A DNA stretch of 47,251 bases from Anaerotignum sp. (GTDB lineage: Bacteria; Bacillota; Clostridia; Lachnospirales; Anaerotignaceae), in contig JAFWWO010000016.1 of assembly GCA_017523325.1 (NCBI GenBank), positions 1-47,251 on the forward strand. The letters are read 5' to 3'. Below the pieces are notes generated by a model. It worked only from the letters and a program-made list of their open reading frames with translations, was not told where the DNA came from and searched no databases. Below, in pieces: positions 32,267-40,621 of the stretch. A program made the translations under genes and the position numbers. Within the stretch, counting starts at the first letter, position 1; each line of letters starts with the position of its first letter.

Positions 32267-33289
32267 TTATTTGCAGCTGCAGCCGTTATTGTGGCCGTTG
32301 TGGTGACAGTTGTTGTTGCAATCGCAGTCACAATTATCATCTGTTGCGCCGCCCACAGAGCCGTTGTTGCAGTTGGGAGAACCAAAGATCGGACCGAAGC
32401 CGCAGCAGGATCTGGGTCTTGCGGAGGGGGAGAACATATCCAGAGGGAATCTCATGTTTTCGAAATCGCCGCAAGGATCTCCGGCACTGGCGGTAGCGGT
32501 GCAATCATCAGGCATACATCTGCCCAGAGAATTTACCAGCATATTTACGGTACGGAACAGTTTTACGATGGTAAACAGACCGATGGTAACATTTACAGCG
32601 ATAGGTGCGCCCATGGTTGCATCCATATTGCCGCAGCCGCAGTTGCTGCCATTGTTGTTGCAGCCGCAACCACAACCGCAGTTGCAGGAATTGCAGCAGG
32701 GGTAACGCAGTTCTGCTGCCAGAGCGATTGCTTTACCTTCTGCAACAGCGAAGGGACCGCCCTCGGAATTGCCGCAGCAATCATAGAGGTCTGTTGCCGT
32801 TGTTACTTCTGCTTCGGTGGAGCCAAACAATGTGACACGCAGATTATACATATTTGTGGCATCGATACAACCGATGAAGCCCCCGTCTGCACGACGGAAT
32901 TCCAGTGTATAGTCAAATACATATCTTAATTCCAGATCCCAACAACCTTCCTGTAAAGGATTCGGTTTTTTTCTGACGATATCAATACGATCCAGCTCCA
33001 AATCACGGATGGTAACATCTGCTGCGTTGCAGGGAGGAACAATGATATCCCCTTCGCACAGCATATCGTTGCAGCTGGGTGCGGAGTTTCTTGCCGCTCT
33101 TGCAGGTCCCAGAATATCGGAAGTCAGACATTTCTGGATACGGCACTGGTCGAAAATTTTCTGTGCGATAATGCAGGTTTCACCTCTGCCTGTCGCATTC
33201 CCGCCGACACAATCACAGTCACAGTCGTTGTAACGATTACAGTTTCTTGCACTTAAATCAGAATTGTGGTTAAATTCAAAAGCTCCCAT
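32267..33289 (-). CDS. Very cysteine-rich protein, candidate spore-coat component
   Basis: About 35 of 340 residues are Cys. They are concentrated in a DCDCDC cluster near the N-terminus, a CCNSCNCGCGCGC block in the middle, and a CDCDCNNN/HHNGHNNGCSCK tail. A Cys-poorer domain (about 40-190) with KIFDQCRIQKCL and beta-strand-like segments lies between. It has no signal peptide. ATG 33289 has a perfect AAAGGAGG. Starting at 33343 would add residues without one. The upstream -10/-35 resembles a mother-cell sigma-K promoter. Clostridial coat and exosporium proteins such as CdeC are similarly Cys-rich, but I see no sequence similarity to CdeC. The coat role is inferred. Confidence 0.8.
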   Translation of the reverse strand: MGAFEFNHNSDLSARNCNRYNDCDCDCVGGNATGRGETCIIAQKIFDQCRIQKCLTSDILGPARAARNSAPSCNDMLCEGDIIVPPCNAADVTIRDLELDRIDIVRKKPNPLQEGCWDLELRYVFDYTLEFRRADGGFIGCIDATNMYNLRVTLFGSTEAEVTTATDLYDCCGNSEGGPFAVAEGKAIALAAELRYPCCNSCNCGCGCGCNNNGSNCGCGNMDATMGAPIAVNVTIGLFTIVKLFRTVNMLVNSLGRCMPDDCTATASAGDPCGDFENMRFPLDMFSPSARPRSCCGFGPIFGSPNCNNGSVGGATDDNCDCDCNNNCHHNGHNNGCSCK

Positions 33290-33323
33290 AAGATAGCCTC
33301 CTTTGAGTTGGTTTGTTCTTTTA

Positions 33324-33350
33324 CATACTATGTGACAAGACAAAATGGGT
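33324..33350 (-). promoter_or_regulatory. Candidate sigma-K (or sigma-E) promoter of the Cys-rich gene
   Basis: Minus strand: CACC (33347-33350), 15 nt, CATAGTATG (-10, ending near 33323). This fits the mother-cell AC / CATAnnnTA pattern with one mismatch. Expected start about 27 nt before the ATG. Confidence 0.5.
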
Positions 33351-33391
33351 GATTAAGTGGACAAAAAATCTTTTTGAGAAAGAGACGATTC

Positions 33392-33420
33392 TTGAGTTTC
33401 CTGTGGAAAGATGATATACT
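33392..33420 (+). promoter_or_regulatory. Sigma-A promoter of the PHP gene
   Basis: TTGAGT (33392-33397), 17 nt, TATACT (33415-33420). Confidence 0.7.
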
Positions 33421-33475
33421 GATATGGAATTATCATCAAATAGTATTCGTTTCATATATAGGAAAGGGATAAAGA

Positions 33476-34189
33476 ATGAAGATATTGGCAGATACCCATA
33501 CCCACTCCATTGCCAGTGGGCATGCTTACAGCACTGTAGATGAAAATATGCGATGGGCGGCAGAAAAGGGTTTGCAGCTGGTGGCGTTGACGGATCATGC
33601 ACCGGCCATGAAAAATACCGCTTGCCATGCCTATTTTGCCAATCTCCATGTTTTGCCGGATAAGATCCATGGGGTGCGGCTGCTCAAAGGGATTGAACTG
33701 AATATATTGGATTTTGACGGACAGGTGGATATGGACGAAACCATTCTTTCGCGTATGGATTTGGTGATTGCCAGCCTGCATATGCCCTGCATTTCCCCCG
33801 GTAGCCGTAAGGAAAATACAACAGCATGCCTAAAGGCGATGGAAAATCCTTTTGTGGATATTTTGGGGCATCCCGGTGATCCTCGCTATGATATGGATTA
33901 TGAAGCGTTGTTTCGCGTGGCGGGAGAAACGGGGACGTTGTTGGAAATCAATAATGCTTCTTTGATTCCCGGCGGATTTCGTGATGGCAGTCGGGAGAAT
34001 ATAAAGACGCTTTTGCGGCTGTGTATGGAGGAGGGGCGTCCTGTGGTAGTGGGCAGTGATGCTCATTTTTATACAGGTATCGGCGATTTTGCTTATGTAG
34101 AGGCACTGCTGGAGGAGGTCGGCTTTCCGCCGGAGCTGGTTTTGAATACAGATCCGCAAAGGCTGCTTTCTTATTTAGGAAAAGAATAG
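33476..34189 (+). CDS. PHP-domain phosphoesterase (YcdX-like)
   Basis: A 237-residue trinuclear-metal phosphoesterase. Metal-binding residues appear in order: DTHTHSIASGHAYST, LTDHAP, KGIELNI, ASLHMP, ILGHPGDPRY and VGSDAHF. The first HTH and the last DAH motif define the PHP fold. YcdX-type members hydrolyse phosphate monoesters, with the natural substrate unknown. GGAAAGGGA lies before the ATG. Single gene with its own promoter. Confidence 0.92.
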   Translation: MKILADTHTHSIASGHAYSTVDENMRWAAEKGLQLVALTDHAPAMKNTACHAYFANLHVLPDKIHGVRLLKGIELNILDFDGQVDMDETILSRMDLVIASLHMPCISPGSRKENTTACLKAMENPFVDILGHPGDPRYDMDYEALFRVAGETGTLLEINNASLIPGGFRDGSRENIKTLLRLCMEEGRPVVVGSDAHFYTGIGDFAYVEALLEEVGFPPELVLNTDPQRLLSYLGKE

Positions 34190-34208
34190 AAAATCCCGGC
34201 AAAAACTC

Positions 34209-34237
34209 TTTACTTTAACACTTTAGTATGCTAATAT
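34209..34237 (+). promoter_or_regulatory. Candidate promoter of yerC
   Basis: TTTACT (34209-34214), 17 nt, TAATAT (34232-34237). Confidence 0.5.
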
Positions 34238-34273
34238 ATAAAGAGATTATGTTAGGAGAGGGTGGCGTTCCGA

Positions 34274-34585
34274 ATGAATAAAAAGATAAAGAGTGAATTA
34301 ACGGATAAGCTGTTTGAATGCATTCTCAGCATGGAAACCATTGATGAGTGCTATCAGCTCTTTGAAGACCTTTGTACGGTAAACGAAATTCAGGCCATTG
34401 CCCAGCGTATGGAAGTAGCGGCAATGCTGGACGAGAAATGCACCTATGTAGAAATTGCGGAAAAAACAGGGGCATCAACTGCCACCATCAGTCGGGTAAA
34501 TCGTTGCCTGCATTATGGTACTGATGGCTATAAGCTGGCCATTGACCGTGTGAAAGAAAAAAGAGAAAAAGAAGGAAATCAATAA
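34274..34585 (+). CDS. yerC: TrpR-like YerC/YecD family DNA-binding protein
   Basis: A 103-residue helical protein with a TrpR-type helix-turn-helix: TYVEIAEKTGASTATISRVNR (about residues 57-77), preceded by AIAQRMEVAAMLDE. The motif IAQR...TYxEIAxxTGxSTATISRVxR is diagnostic of the YerC/YecD group. The ligand and targets are unknown. I chose ATG 34274, with GAGAGGGTGG upstream. The GTG at 34262 lies inside that site. YerC next to pcrA and ligA is a recurring Firmicutes arrangement. Confidence 0.9.
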   Translation: MNKKIKSELTDKLFECILSMETIDECYQLFEDLCTVNEIQAIAQRMEVAAMLDEKCTYVEIAEKTGASTATISRVNRCLHYGTDGYKLAIDRVKEKREKEGNQ

Positions 34586-34720
34586 TTTCCGGCGTTTGTG
34601 ATGGAAGGTTGTAAGGCTGGTTTCGGCAGAGATATTTGCCAAATCAGCCATTTTCTATGATAATCGCAGTTATAGTGCGGGAAATACACAGAAAAAAGAA
34701 TATAGAACAGGAGTAAAAAC

Positions 34721-36961
34721 ATGATTGGATTTGAACGGCTCAATGATATGCAAAAAAAAGCTGTTTTGCAGACGGAAGGGCCCGTGCTGATTTTGGCGGG
34801 AGCGGGCAGCGGCAAAACCGGTGCCCTGACGGTGAGAATTGCTCATCTTTTGGAAAAAGGCATAAAACCATGGAATATATTGGCCATTACTTTTACCAAT
34901 AAAGCGGCGAAGGAGATGCGGGAAAGAGTGGATAAGCTGGTGGAAAGCGGTGCAGAGGATATTTGGATTAGCACTTTCCATTCTACCTGTGTACGTATTT
35001 TACGACGGGAAATTCACCATTTGGACTATGACAATCAGTTTTCGATATATGATGCCGATGATCAAGAGAAGCTGATGAGAGAGGTATTCAAACAGCTAAA
35101 TTTCAGTACGACAGACAGGCATTTTTCTGTTAAGGGAGCCATGGCGGTTATTAGTAGCCTGAAGGAGGAAATGGTCAGCTGGGAGGATTATAGCCGGAAG
35201 GTAGATGCCAATGATTTGAAGGCGGTGCGTGTAGCGCAGGTCTATCAGGTGTACCAAAGACGGCTGAAGGAAAGCAATGCACTGGATTTTGATGATTTGA
35301 TTTATAAAACGGTTCTGCTGTTTCGCACGCACCCGGAGGTATTGGAAAAATACCAGGAACGGTTCCGTTATATTATGGTAGATGAATATCAGGATACCAA
35401 TACCAGCCAGTATGAACTGGTCCATTTATTGGCATCAAAATACAAAAATCTTTGCGTAGTGGGAGATGATGACCAGAGTATCTATGGCTGGCGGGGAGCC
35501 AATATTCATAATATTTTGGATTTTGAAAAAGATTTTCCCAATACCACAGTCATTAAGCTGGAGCAGAACTATCGTTCCACGAAGAAAATATTAGAAGCAG
35601 CCAATGCGGTCATTCACCATAATCAGACCAGAAAAGACAAAACATTATGGACACAAAACGAAAGCGGGAATATCCTGCATATTTATCAGGCGGATAATGA
35701 GCATGATGAAGCTCGTTTTGTGGCGGAAAAAATTCGGGAATTAGAAAAGCAAGGAAAAACCATGGATATGTTTGCCGTGCTTTACCGCACGAACGCCCAG
35801 TCCAGAGCGGTGGAGGATTTTATGGTGAAAAACGGAATTCCCTATCGGCTTTTTGGGGGAGTGCGATTCTATGAAAGAAAAGAGATTCGAGATGTGCTTT
35901 CTTATTTGAAAGTAATCGCCAATCCTGCCGATGCCATTGCTCTGCGGCGTATTATAAACGTACCGAAACGCGGCATCGGGGATACCTCTTTGGATAAGGT
36001 GGCGACTTTTGCTGATGCTCACGGGCTTTCCCTATACGGGGCATTACAGCGGTTAGATGAGATTACGGAGTTGAAATCCAGAGCCGCAAAATTGAAGGAT
36101 TTTTATGAACTGCTGGAGCATTTGCGGCAAGATGCAGATCAGATGCCCGTAGCGGAATTGATGGACGCCATCGTAAAGCGGACGGGATATTTGCAACAGC
36201 TTTTAGACGAGGGGACAGAGGAAGCATTGGGCCGCATCCAGAATATAGATGAATTTGTAAATAAAGCGGCAGAATATGATAAGAGCAACCCGGAAGGCGG
36301 TTTAGGCGGCTTTTTGGAGGAGGTTGCCCTTGTGGCAGACATTGACAGCTACGATGCAGCCGAAGATGCTGTTGCCCTTATGACGTTACATAGTGCCAAG
36401 GGTCTGGAATTTCCCTATGTGTTTATGATTGGCATGGAGGAAGGGATATTCCCGGGTTATCGTGCCGTGATGTACGGTGGTGAAAAGGAAATAGAGGAAG
36501 AACGCCGTCTTTGCTATGTGGGTATCACCAGAGCGAAGGAGGAGTTGTTCTTGAGTCATGCAAGAAGCCGTATGCAGCATGGCATTACACAGGCCAATGC
36601 ACCGTCCCGCTTTTTGAAGGAAATTCCGTCGGACTTGGTGGATATGCCCACTCGTTCTCGTTCGGAATTGGCTAAAAAATACGAAATGCGGAACAATATA
36701 AAAATAGCGCCCATGGGCGGACGGAAAAACATTATTCCTCCTGCGGCGGTGTATGGAGCAAAAAATCCCATACCCGCACCGAAAGATTTTGTGCCGGAGT
36801 ATCAGACGGGGGATAAGGTGCGGGCACCGAAATATGGCATCGGAACAGTGGTGTCCATTCGGCCCGGCGGTGCGGATTATGAAGTAGAGGTTTCCTTTGG
36901 TGCAAAAGGGACAAAAAAATTTATGGCAAGACTTTCCAAACTCATCAAAGTAAGCGAATGA
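34721..36961 (+). CDS. pcrA: ATP-dependent DNA helicase PcrA (UvrD family)
   Basis: A superfamily-1 3'-5' helicase needed for repair, plasmid replication and removal of stalled transcription complexes. The 746 residues contain AGAGSGKTGAL (Walker A), TFTNKAAKEM, DDLIYKT, MVDEYQDTN (Walker B), GDDDQSIYGWRGA (motif III), LEQNYRST (IV), MTLHSAKGLEFPYVF (V) and LCYVGITRAKEEL (VI). The C-terminal domain (GDKVRAPKYGIGTV to the end) is the Tudor-like RNA-polymerase-contacting domain of PcrA. ligA follows 19 nt after. Confidence 0.97.
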   Translation: MIGFERLNDMQKKAVLQTEGPVLILAGAGSGKTGALTVRIAHLLEKGIKPWNILAITFTNKAAKEMRERVDKLVESGAEDIWISTFHSTCVRILRREIHHLDYDNQFSIYDADDQEKLMREVFKQLNFSTTDRHFSVKGAMAVISSLKEEMVSWEDYSRKVDANDLKAVRVAQVYQVYQRRLKESNALDFDDLIYKTVLLFRTHPEVLEKYQERFRYIMVDEYQDTNTSQYELVHLLASKYKNLCVVGDDDQSIYGWRGANIHNILDFEKDFPNTTVIKLEQNYRSTKKILEAANAVIHHNQTRKDKTLWTQNESGNILHIYQADNEHDEARFVAEKIRELEKQGKTMDMFAVLYRTNAQSRAVEDFMVKNGIPYRLFGGVRFYERKEIRDVLSYLKVIANPADAIALRRIINVPKRGIGDTSLDKVATFADAHGLSLYGALQRLDEITELKSRAAKLKDFYELLEHLRQDADQMPVAELMDAIVKRTGYLQQLLDEGTEEALGRIQNIDEFVNKAAEYDKSNPEGGLGGFLEEVALVADIDSYDAAEDAVALMTLHSAKGLEFPYVFMIGMEEGIFPGYRAVMYGGEKEIEEERRLCYVGITRAKEELFLSHARSRMQHGITQANAPSRFLKEIPSDLVDMPTRSRSELAKKYEMRNNIKIAPMGGRKNIIPPAAVYGAKNPIPAPKDFVPEYQTGDKVRAPKYGIGTVVSIRPGGADYEVEVSFGAKGTKKFMARLSKLIKVSE

Positions 36962-36980
36962 GCCGAAGGAGCGAAACAAT

Positions 36981-38939
36981 ATGACGGATAGGGAAAGAAT
37001 CAAGGAACTGATAAAAAAGCTGAATGAAGCATCTAAGGTCTATTACCAAGAGGATAGAGAAATCCTCTCCAATCAGGAATATGATGCTCTTTATGATGAA
37101 TTGGCTGCATTAGAAGAAAAAACGGGAATAGTTTTAGCAAATAGCCCTACTCAAAAGGTAGGCTATACCGTATTGAGCAATCTGGTAAAGGTGCGCCACG
37201 AAAGCCCTATTCTTTCTCTGAATAAAACGAAAGAAACAGAAAAACTGAAGCATTTTCTGGGCGAGAAGGAAGGGATTCTTTCTTGGAAGTTGGACGGATT
37301 AACCATTGTTTTGAAATATCACAAGGGCATGCTGGAGCAAGCTGTTACCCGTGGCAATGGCGAGGTGGGAGAAGATGTGACCCATAACGTGCGCGTGTTT
37401 CGGAATTTGCCTCTTTCCATTCCTTTTCAAGGAGAATTGGTGTTGCGGGGAGAGGGTGTTATTCCATATAGCGAATTTCATCGCATCAATGAGGAGTTGG
37501 GGGAAGAGGAAACCTATAAAAATCCCCGTAATTTGTGCAGCGGTACCGTGCGTCAGCTGAACAGTGAAATTGCTGCAAAACGAAACGTACAGTTTTATGC
37601 TTTTACGCTGGTGAGTGCCGAAGGAAAAGTGCTTTCTGACAGTAAGGCGGAAAATATGGCGTGGTTGGCGGAAATGGGCTTTTCTGTTGTGGAGCATAAA
37701 AGAGTAACGGCAAAAACGGTAGCGGAAGAGGTAGAGTGGTTTCGCAATCAAATTGAGGATAATGATATTGCTTCTGATGGTTTGGTCTTAACTTTTGACA
37801 GCATCTCTTATAGTGAAAGCCTTGGAAGAACGGCGAAATTTCCTAAGGATTCTATTGCTTTCAAATGGGCAGACGAAATGGCGGAAACTACGTTGCGGCA
37901 AATCGAATGGAATACCTCTCGTACCGGGCTGATGAATCCCGTGGCGGTATTTGACCCGGTGGAATTGGAAGGGTCTACCGTTAGTCGTGCGAGCGTTCAC
38001 AACGTAAGCGTCCTAAGGGAATTAAAACTGAATATCGGTGATAAAATTAAGGTATATAAAGCAAATATGATTATCCCTCAGATTGCAGAAAATCTGACGG
38101 GAGAAGTTTCTCGCTTGGAAATTCCCGGCCGTTGTTTTGTTTGCGGCGGAGAAACAGAAGTGCGAAAGCTGCGGGAGGGGGAGGCTTTATATTGTACGAA
38201 CCCCAACTGCCGCGCCCAACGCATACAAGCGCTAAGCCATTTTGTTTCCCGTGATGCCATGAATATAGAAGGGCTCTCCGAGGAAACGCTGAAAAAATTC
38301 CTGGATCGGGGCTTTATAGAAAATTATCCGGATATATTCCGTTTGGCTGAGCATGAAAAGGAAATCTGCCAAATGGAAGGGTTTGGGGAAAAATCCTATC
38401 AAAATCTGATTGCATCTATTGATAAGGCAAAAGATGTGGAACTTCCCAATTTTATCTATGCCTTGGGTATCAATCATGTTGGTTTGCGTAACGCTAAGCT
38501 CCTTTGTGCCCATTGCGACTATGATTTGGAACGCATCAAGCAGGCGGAGGAAGCGGAATTGGTGGAAGTAGAAGGTTTTGGAGAAATTATCGCTCATAGC
38601 ATTGCCCATTATTTCCGTGGGGCGGAGCATCTGCATTTATTGGAGGACGGCATGCAGTTTTTACGCCTGCATTTGCCGGAACAAAGAGAAACGGAGGGGA
38701 GTCCTCTAAATGGCTTAACCTTTGTTATTACCGGAGATTTGGAGCGGTTTCCAAACCGAAAAGCACTGCAAGAACGCATTGAACAGGGCGGCGGTAAAGT
38801 AACGGGAAGCGTTACGAAAAAGACGGATTTCCTCATCAATAATGATATACATTCCGCTTCTGCCAAGAATAAAAAAGCGGCGGAAATGGGTGTGCCCATT
38901 TTAAGCGAAGAGGAATTGATACAACGGTTTTTACAGTAA
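36981..38939 (+). CDS. ligA: NAD-dependent DNA ligase LigA
   Basis: It seals nicks using NAD+. The 652 residues show an Ia domain, then the adenylation motif SWKLDGL with catalytic Lys103, TRGNGEVGEDVT, PRNLCSGTVRQL, IAFKWADE, an OB fold, a four-Cys zinc finger (CFVCGG and YCTNPNCRAQ), tandem helix-hairpin-helix motifs (MEGFGEKSYQN, VEGFGEIIAHS) and a BRCT domain from about residue 575. Some motifs (LSLNKT, KLDG, RGNGE) are the Lachnospiraceae variants of the usual LSLDNAF, KIDG and RGDGT. Last gene of a yerC-pcrA-ligA group. Confidence 0.97.
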   Translation: MTDRERIKELIKKLNEASKVYYQEDREILSNQEYDALYDELAALEEKTGIVLANSPTQKVGYTVLSNLVKVRHESPILSLNKTKETEKLKHFLGEKEGILSWKLDGLTIVLKYHKGMLEQAVTRGNGEVGEDVTHNVRVFRNLPLSIPFQGELVLRGEGVIPYSEFHRINEELGEEETYKNPRNLCSGTVRQLNSEIAAKRNVQFYAFTLVSAEGKVLSDSKAENMAWLAEMGFSVVEHKRVTAKTVAEEVEWFRNQIEDNDIASDGLVLTFDSISYSESLGRTAKFPKDSIAFKWADEMAETTLRQIEWNTSRTGLMNPVAVFDPVELEGSTVSRASVHNVSVLRELKLNIGDKIKVYKANMIIPQIAENLTGEVSRLEIPGRCFVCGGETEVRKLREGEALYCTNPNCRAQRIQALSHFVSRDAMNIEGLSEETLKKFLDRGFIENYPDIFRLAEHEKEICQMEGFGEKSYQNLIASIDKAKDVELPNFIYALGINHVGLRNAKLLCAHCDYDLERIKQAEEAELVEVEGFGEIIAHSIAHYFRGAEHLHLLEDGMQFLRLHLPEQRETEGSPLNGLTFVITGDLERFPNRKALQERIEQGGGKVTGSVTKKTDFLINNDIHSASAKNKKAAEMGVPILSEEELIQRFLQ

Positions 38940-38947
38940 AAATGATT

Positions 38948-38997
38948 TGACCCACTGTGTTTTTCTTTTGAAAAATCTGCAGTGGGTTGTTTTTTTG
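38948..38997 (+). terminator. ligA terminator
   Basis: CCCACTG / CAGTGGG stem with a long loop and a seven-T run. Confidence 0.85.
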
Positions 38998-39003
38998 CAA
39001 AAT

Positions 39004-39032
39004 TTGACGGGATTTTCCGCCTATGGTATGCT
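39004..39032 (+). promoter_or_regulatory. Sigma-A promoter of the small membrane protein
   Basis: TTGACG (39004-39009), 17 nt, TATGCT (39027-39032). Confidence 0.75.
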
Positions 39033-39074
39033 GAAAGCGACGATAGGAATGCGATTTACAGAGGAGAAAACAGT

Positions 39075-39428
39075 ATGGAAAACAAAAACTATAAACAAAG
39101 CAAGACCATGGTGCTGATTTTGCTTCCGTTGGCGATTTTATACATGATTCTTTTGTCCGATATTTTTTTTGATTCGAATATTTACAGTTTTATGATGACT
39201 CTTTCTTTTATACCTGCGATTTTTGATCTTCTAATGCCTTTTGTGATATTAGAATTGGCTTGGTTTTGGTTGATATTGTCAATCATAGCATTTGTATCTG
39301 CTCATAGAGCAAAGAAAGAAGGTTGTGAAAAAATCGATTGGGTTTATCGGTTGGCAATAGTGGAAATGATTTGTTTTTCCCTCATGCTTATCATCATGAT
39401 AATACCATTTTGGTTTGTTCAGCACTGA
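39075..39428 (+). CDS. Small membrane protein of unknown function (117 aa)
   Basis: I do not recognise a family. After MENKNYKQSKT come hydrophobic segments at about 12-32, 38-58, 60-78 and 92-114. A short basic loop (AHRAKKEGCEKID) lies between the last two. The start ATG 39075 has GAGGAGAAA upstream. A frame beginning at 38982 overlaps the ligA terminator and the promoter. A decayed copy of its first codons occurs at 39478. Function unknown. Possibly a membrane-stress or toxin-immunity type protein, but nothing shows this. Confidence 0.65.
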   Translation: MENKNYKQSKTMVLILLPLAILYMILLSDIFFDSNIYSFMMTLSFIPAIFDLLMPFVILELAWFWLILSIIAFVSAHRAKKEGCEKIDWVYRLAIVEMICFSLMLIIMIIPFWFVQH

Positions 39429-39477
39429 TGGTTTGCTGAAACAGAGAGTCAAAGAGAATTAGGAAGGAGAAACAGTA

Positions 39478-39601
39478 TGGAAAACAAAGAATACAAAACG
39501 AGCAAAGTTTGTCTGAGGATTAGTACTTTTTGATGGAAGAAATAGATACCTATTTGGATCATGAACGAATCCAAAGGCTGTATCATCTAAAATTAAAATA
39601 A
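39478..39601 (+). pseudogene. Decayed duplicate of the small membrane protein, plus a second broken frame
   Basis: ATG 39478 has AGGAAGGAGAAA upstream and encodes MENKEYKTSKVCLRISTF before TGA 39531-39533. The first ten residues match MENKNYKQSK of the gene just upstream, including its ribosome-binding-site context. A second frame, overlapping that stop, reads MEEIDTYLDHERIQRLYHLK and ends at 39601. The stretch looks like a remnant of duplicated genes. A short translated peptide cannot be excluded. Confidence 0.55.
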
Positions 39602-39692
39602 AAATATGAAATACTGAAAAACCATAGATTTTTTCTATTGATTTTGTTATACTGAGGGTATCAGTTTATATTTATGTTTTCGGGAGGGCGTC

Positions 39693-40580
39693 ATGAACTT
39701 AAATCAGTTGTATTATTTCAAAACCTTAGCGGAGTTGGAGCATTATACCAAGGCGGCGGAAAAGCTGAATATTTCGCAGCCCACATTGAGCCATTCCATT
39801 TCCTCCATGGAAAAGGAGTTGGGTGCGAATCTCTTTGAAAAACAGGGAAGAAATGTAGTGCTGACCAAATATGGCAGGATTTATATGTTCTATGTCGAGA
39901 ACGCTTTGACGCAGTTAGAATTGGGCAGGAATCAGATTGAACGCTTGGTGTCGGAGGGCGGCGGCCATGTAGGTCTTGCGTATATGACTTCTGTGGGGAC
40001 GAATTTTGTGCCGGATATTATTGCCGGCTTTCTGGATGATCCTCAGAATAAGAATATTTCTTTTTCCTGTTATGAAGGAAACACAAAAACACTTTTGTAT
40101 AACTTGAAGCGGGAAAAGTATGATTTGATTTTTTGCTCTATGATAGAAAACGAAACAGATGTTGAGTTTATTCCTGTGTATGAACAGAGCTTGATTGTGA
40201 TTGTGCCGGAGGGACATCCTCTGGCAATGAAGGAAAAGGTCACTATTCAGGATATTTGCCCCTATCCTTTGGTATGCTATACAAAGGAAAGCGGTATGCG
40301 CCGCATTATTGATGATTTGTTCACCAAAGCTCAAATTATGCCCAATATCCTCTGTCAGTTTGAGGATGTGAATTCCATGGCGGGGTTGGTGGCGGCGAAT
40401 CAGGGGGTAGCGATTGTAACGGATAACCCTTCTTTGGAAAATTATCGTGTAACGAAGTTGGAATTTGATACACCTTATTCCCGCCGTATGGTGTATTTGG
40501 CATATGTATTGAACCGGTATCTTCCTCCGGCAGTGGAAAAATTTAAGGATTATATCATTCAGAGAACGAAAGAAAGATAA
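39693..40580 (+). CDS. LysR-family transcriptional regulator
   Basis: The 295 residues match the family. The winged helix-turn-helix is at the N-terminus (MNLNQLYYFKTLAEL, then YTKAAEKLNISQPTLSHSIS, ANLFEKQGR). A periplasmic-binding-protein-like effector domain covers about 90-295. The effector is unknown. LysR proteins usually act on a neighbouring gene. The nearest is the convergent P1 peptidase, so no divergent target is present. A TATACT lies about 45 nt upstream. Confidence 0.93.
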   Translation: MNLNQLYYFKTLAELEHYTKAAEKLNISQPTLSHSISSMEKELGANLFEKQGRNVVLTKYGRIYMFYVENALTQLELGRNQIERLVSEGGGHVGLAYMTSVGTNFVPDIIAGFLDDPQNKNISFSCYEGNTKTLLYNLKREKYDLIFCSMIENETDVEFIPVYEQSLIVIVPEGHPLAMKEKVTIQDICPYPLVCYTKESGMRRIIDDLFTKAQIMPNILCQFEDVNSMAGLVAANQGVAIVTDNPSLENYRVTKLEFDTPYSRRMVYLAYVLNRYLPPAVEKFKDYIIQRTKER

Positions 40581-40582
40581 GG

Positions 40583-40617
40583 AAAAAGCCCGAACAATAA
40601 TTGTTTTGGGCTTTTTT
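40583..40617. terminator. Bidirectional terminator
   Basis: AAAAAGCCC-GAACAA pairs with TTGTTT-TGGGCTTTTT around a three-base loop, with T-runs on both strands. It ends the LysR gene and the convergent peptidase gene. Confidence 0.9.
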
Positions 40618-40621
40618 GATA

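Noticed and set aside
32183..32929. A 248-residue Ala/Val-rich plus-strand frame and neighbours
   Set aside because: They are antisense shadows of the Cys-rich gene, whose GC-rich Cys/Gly/Asn codons keep other frames open.
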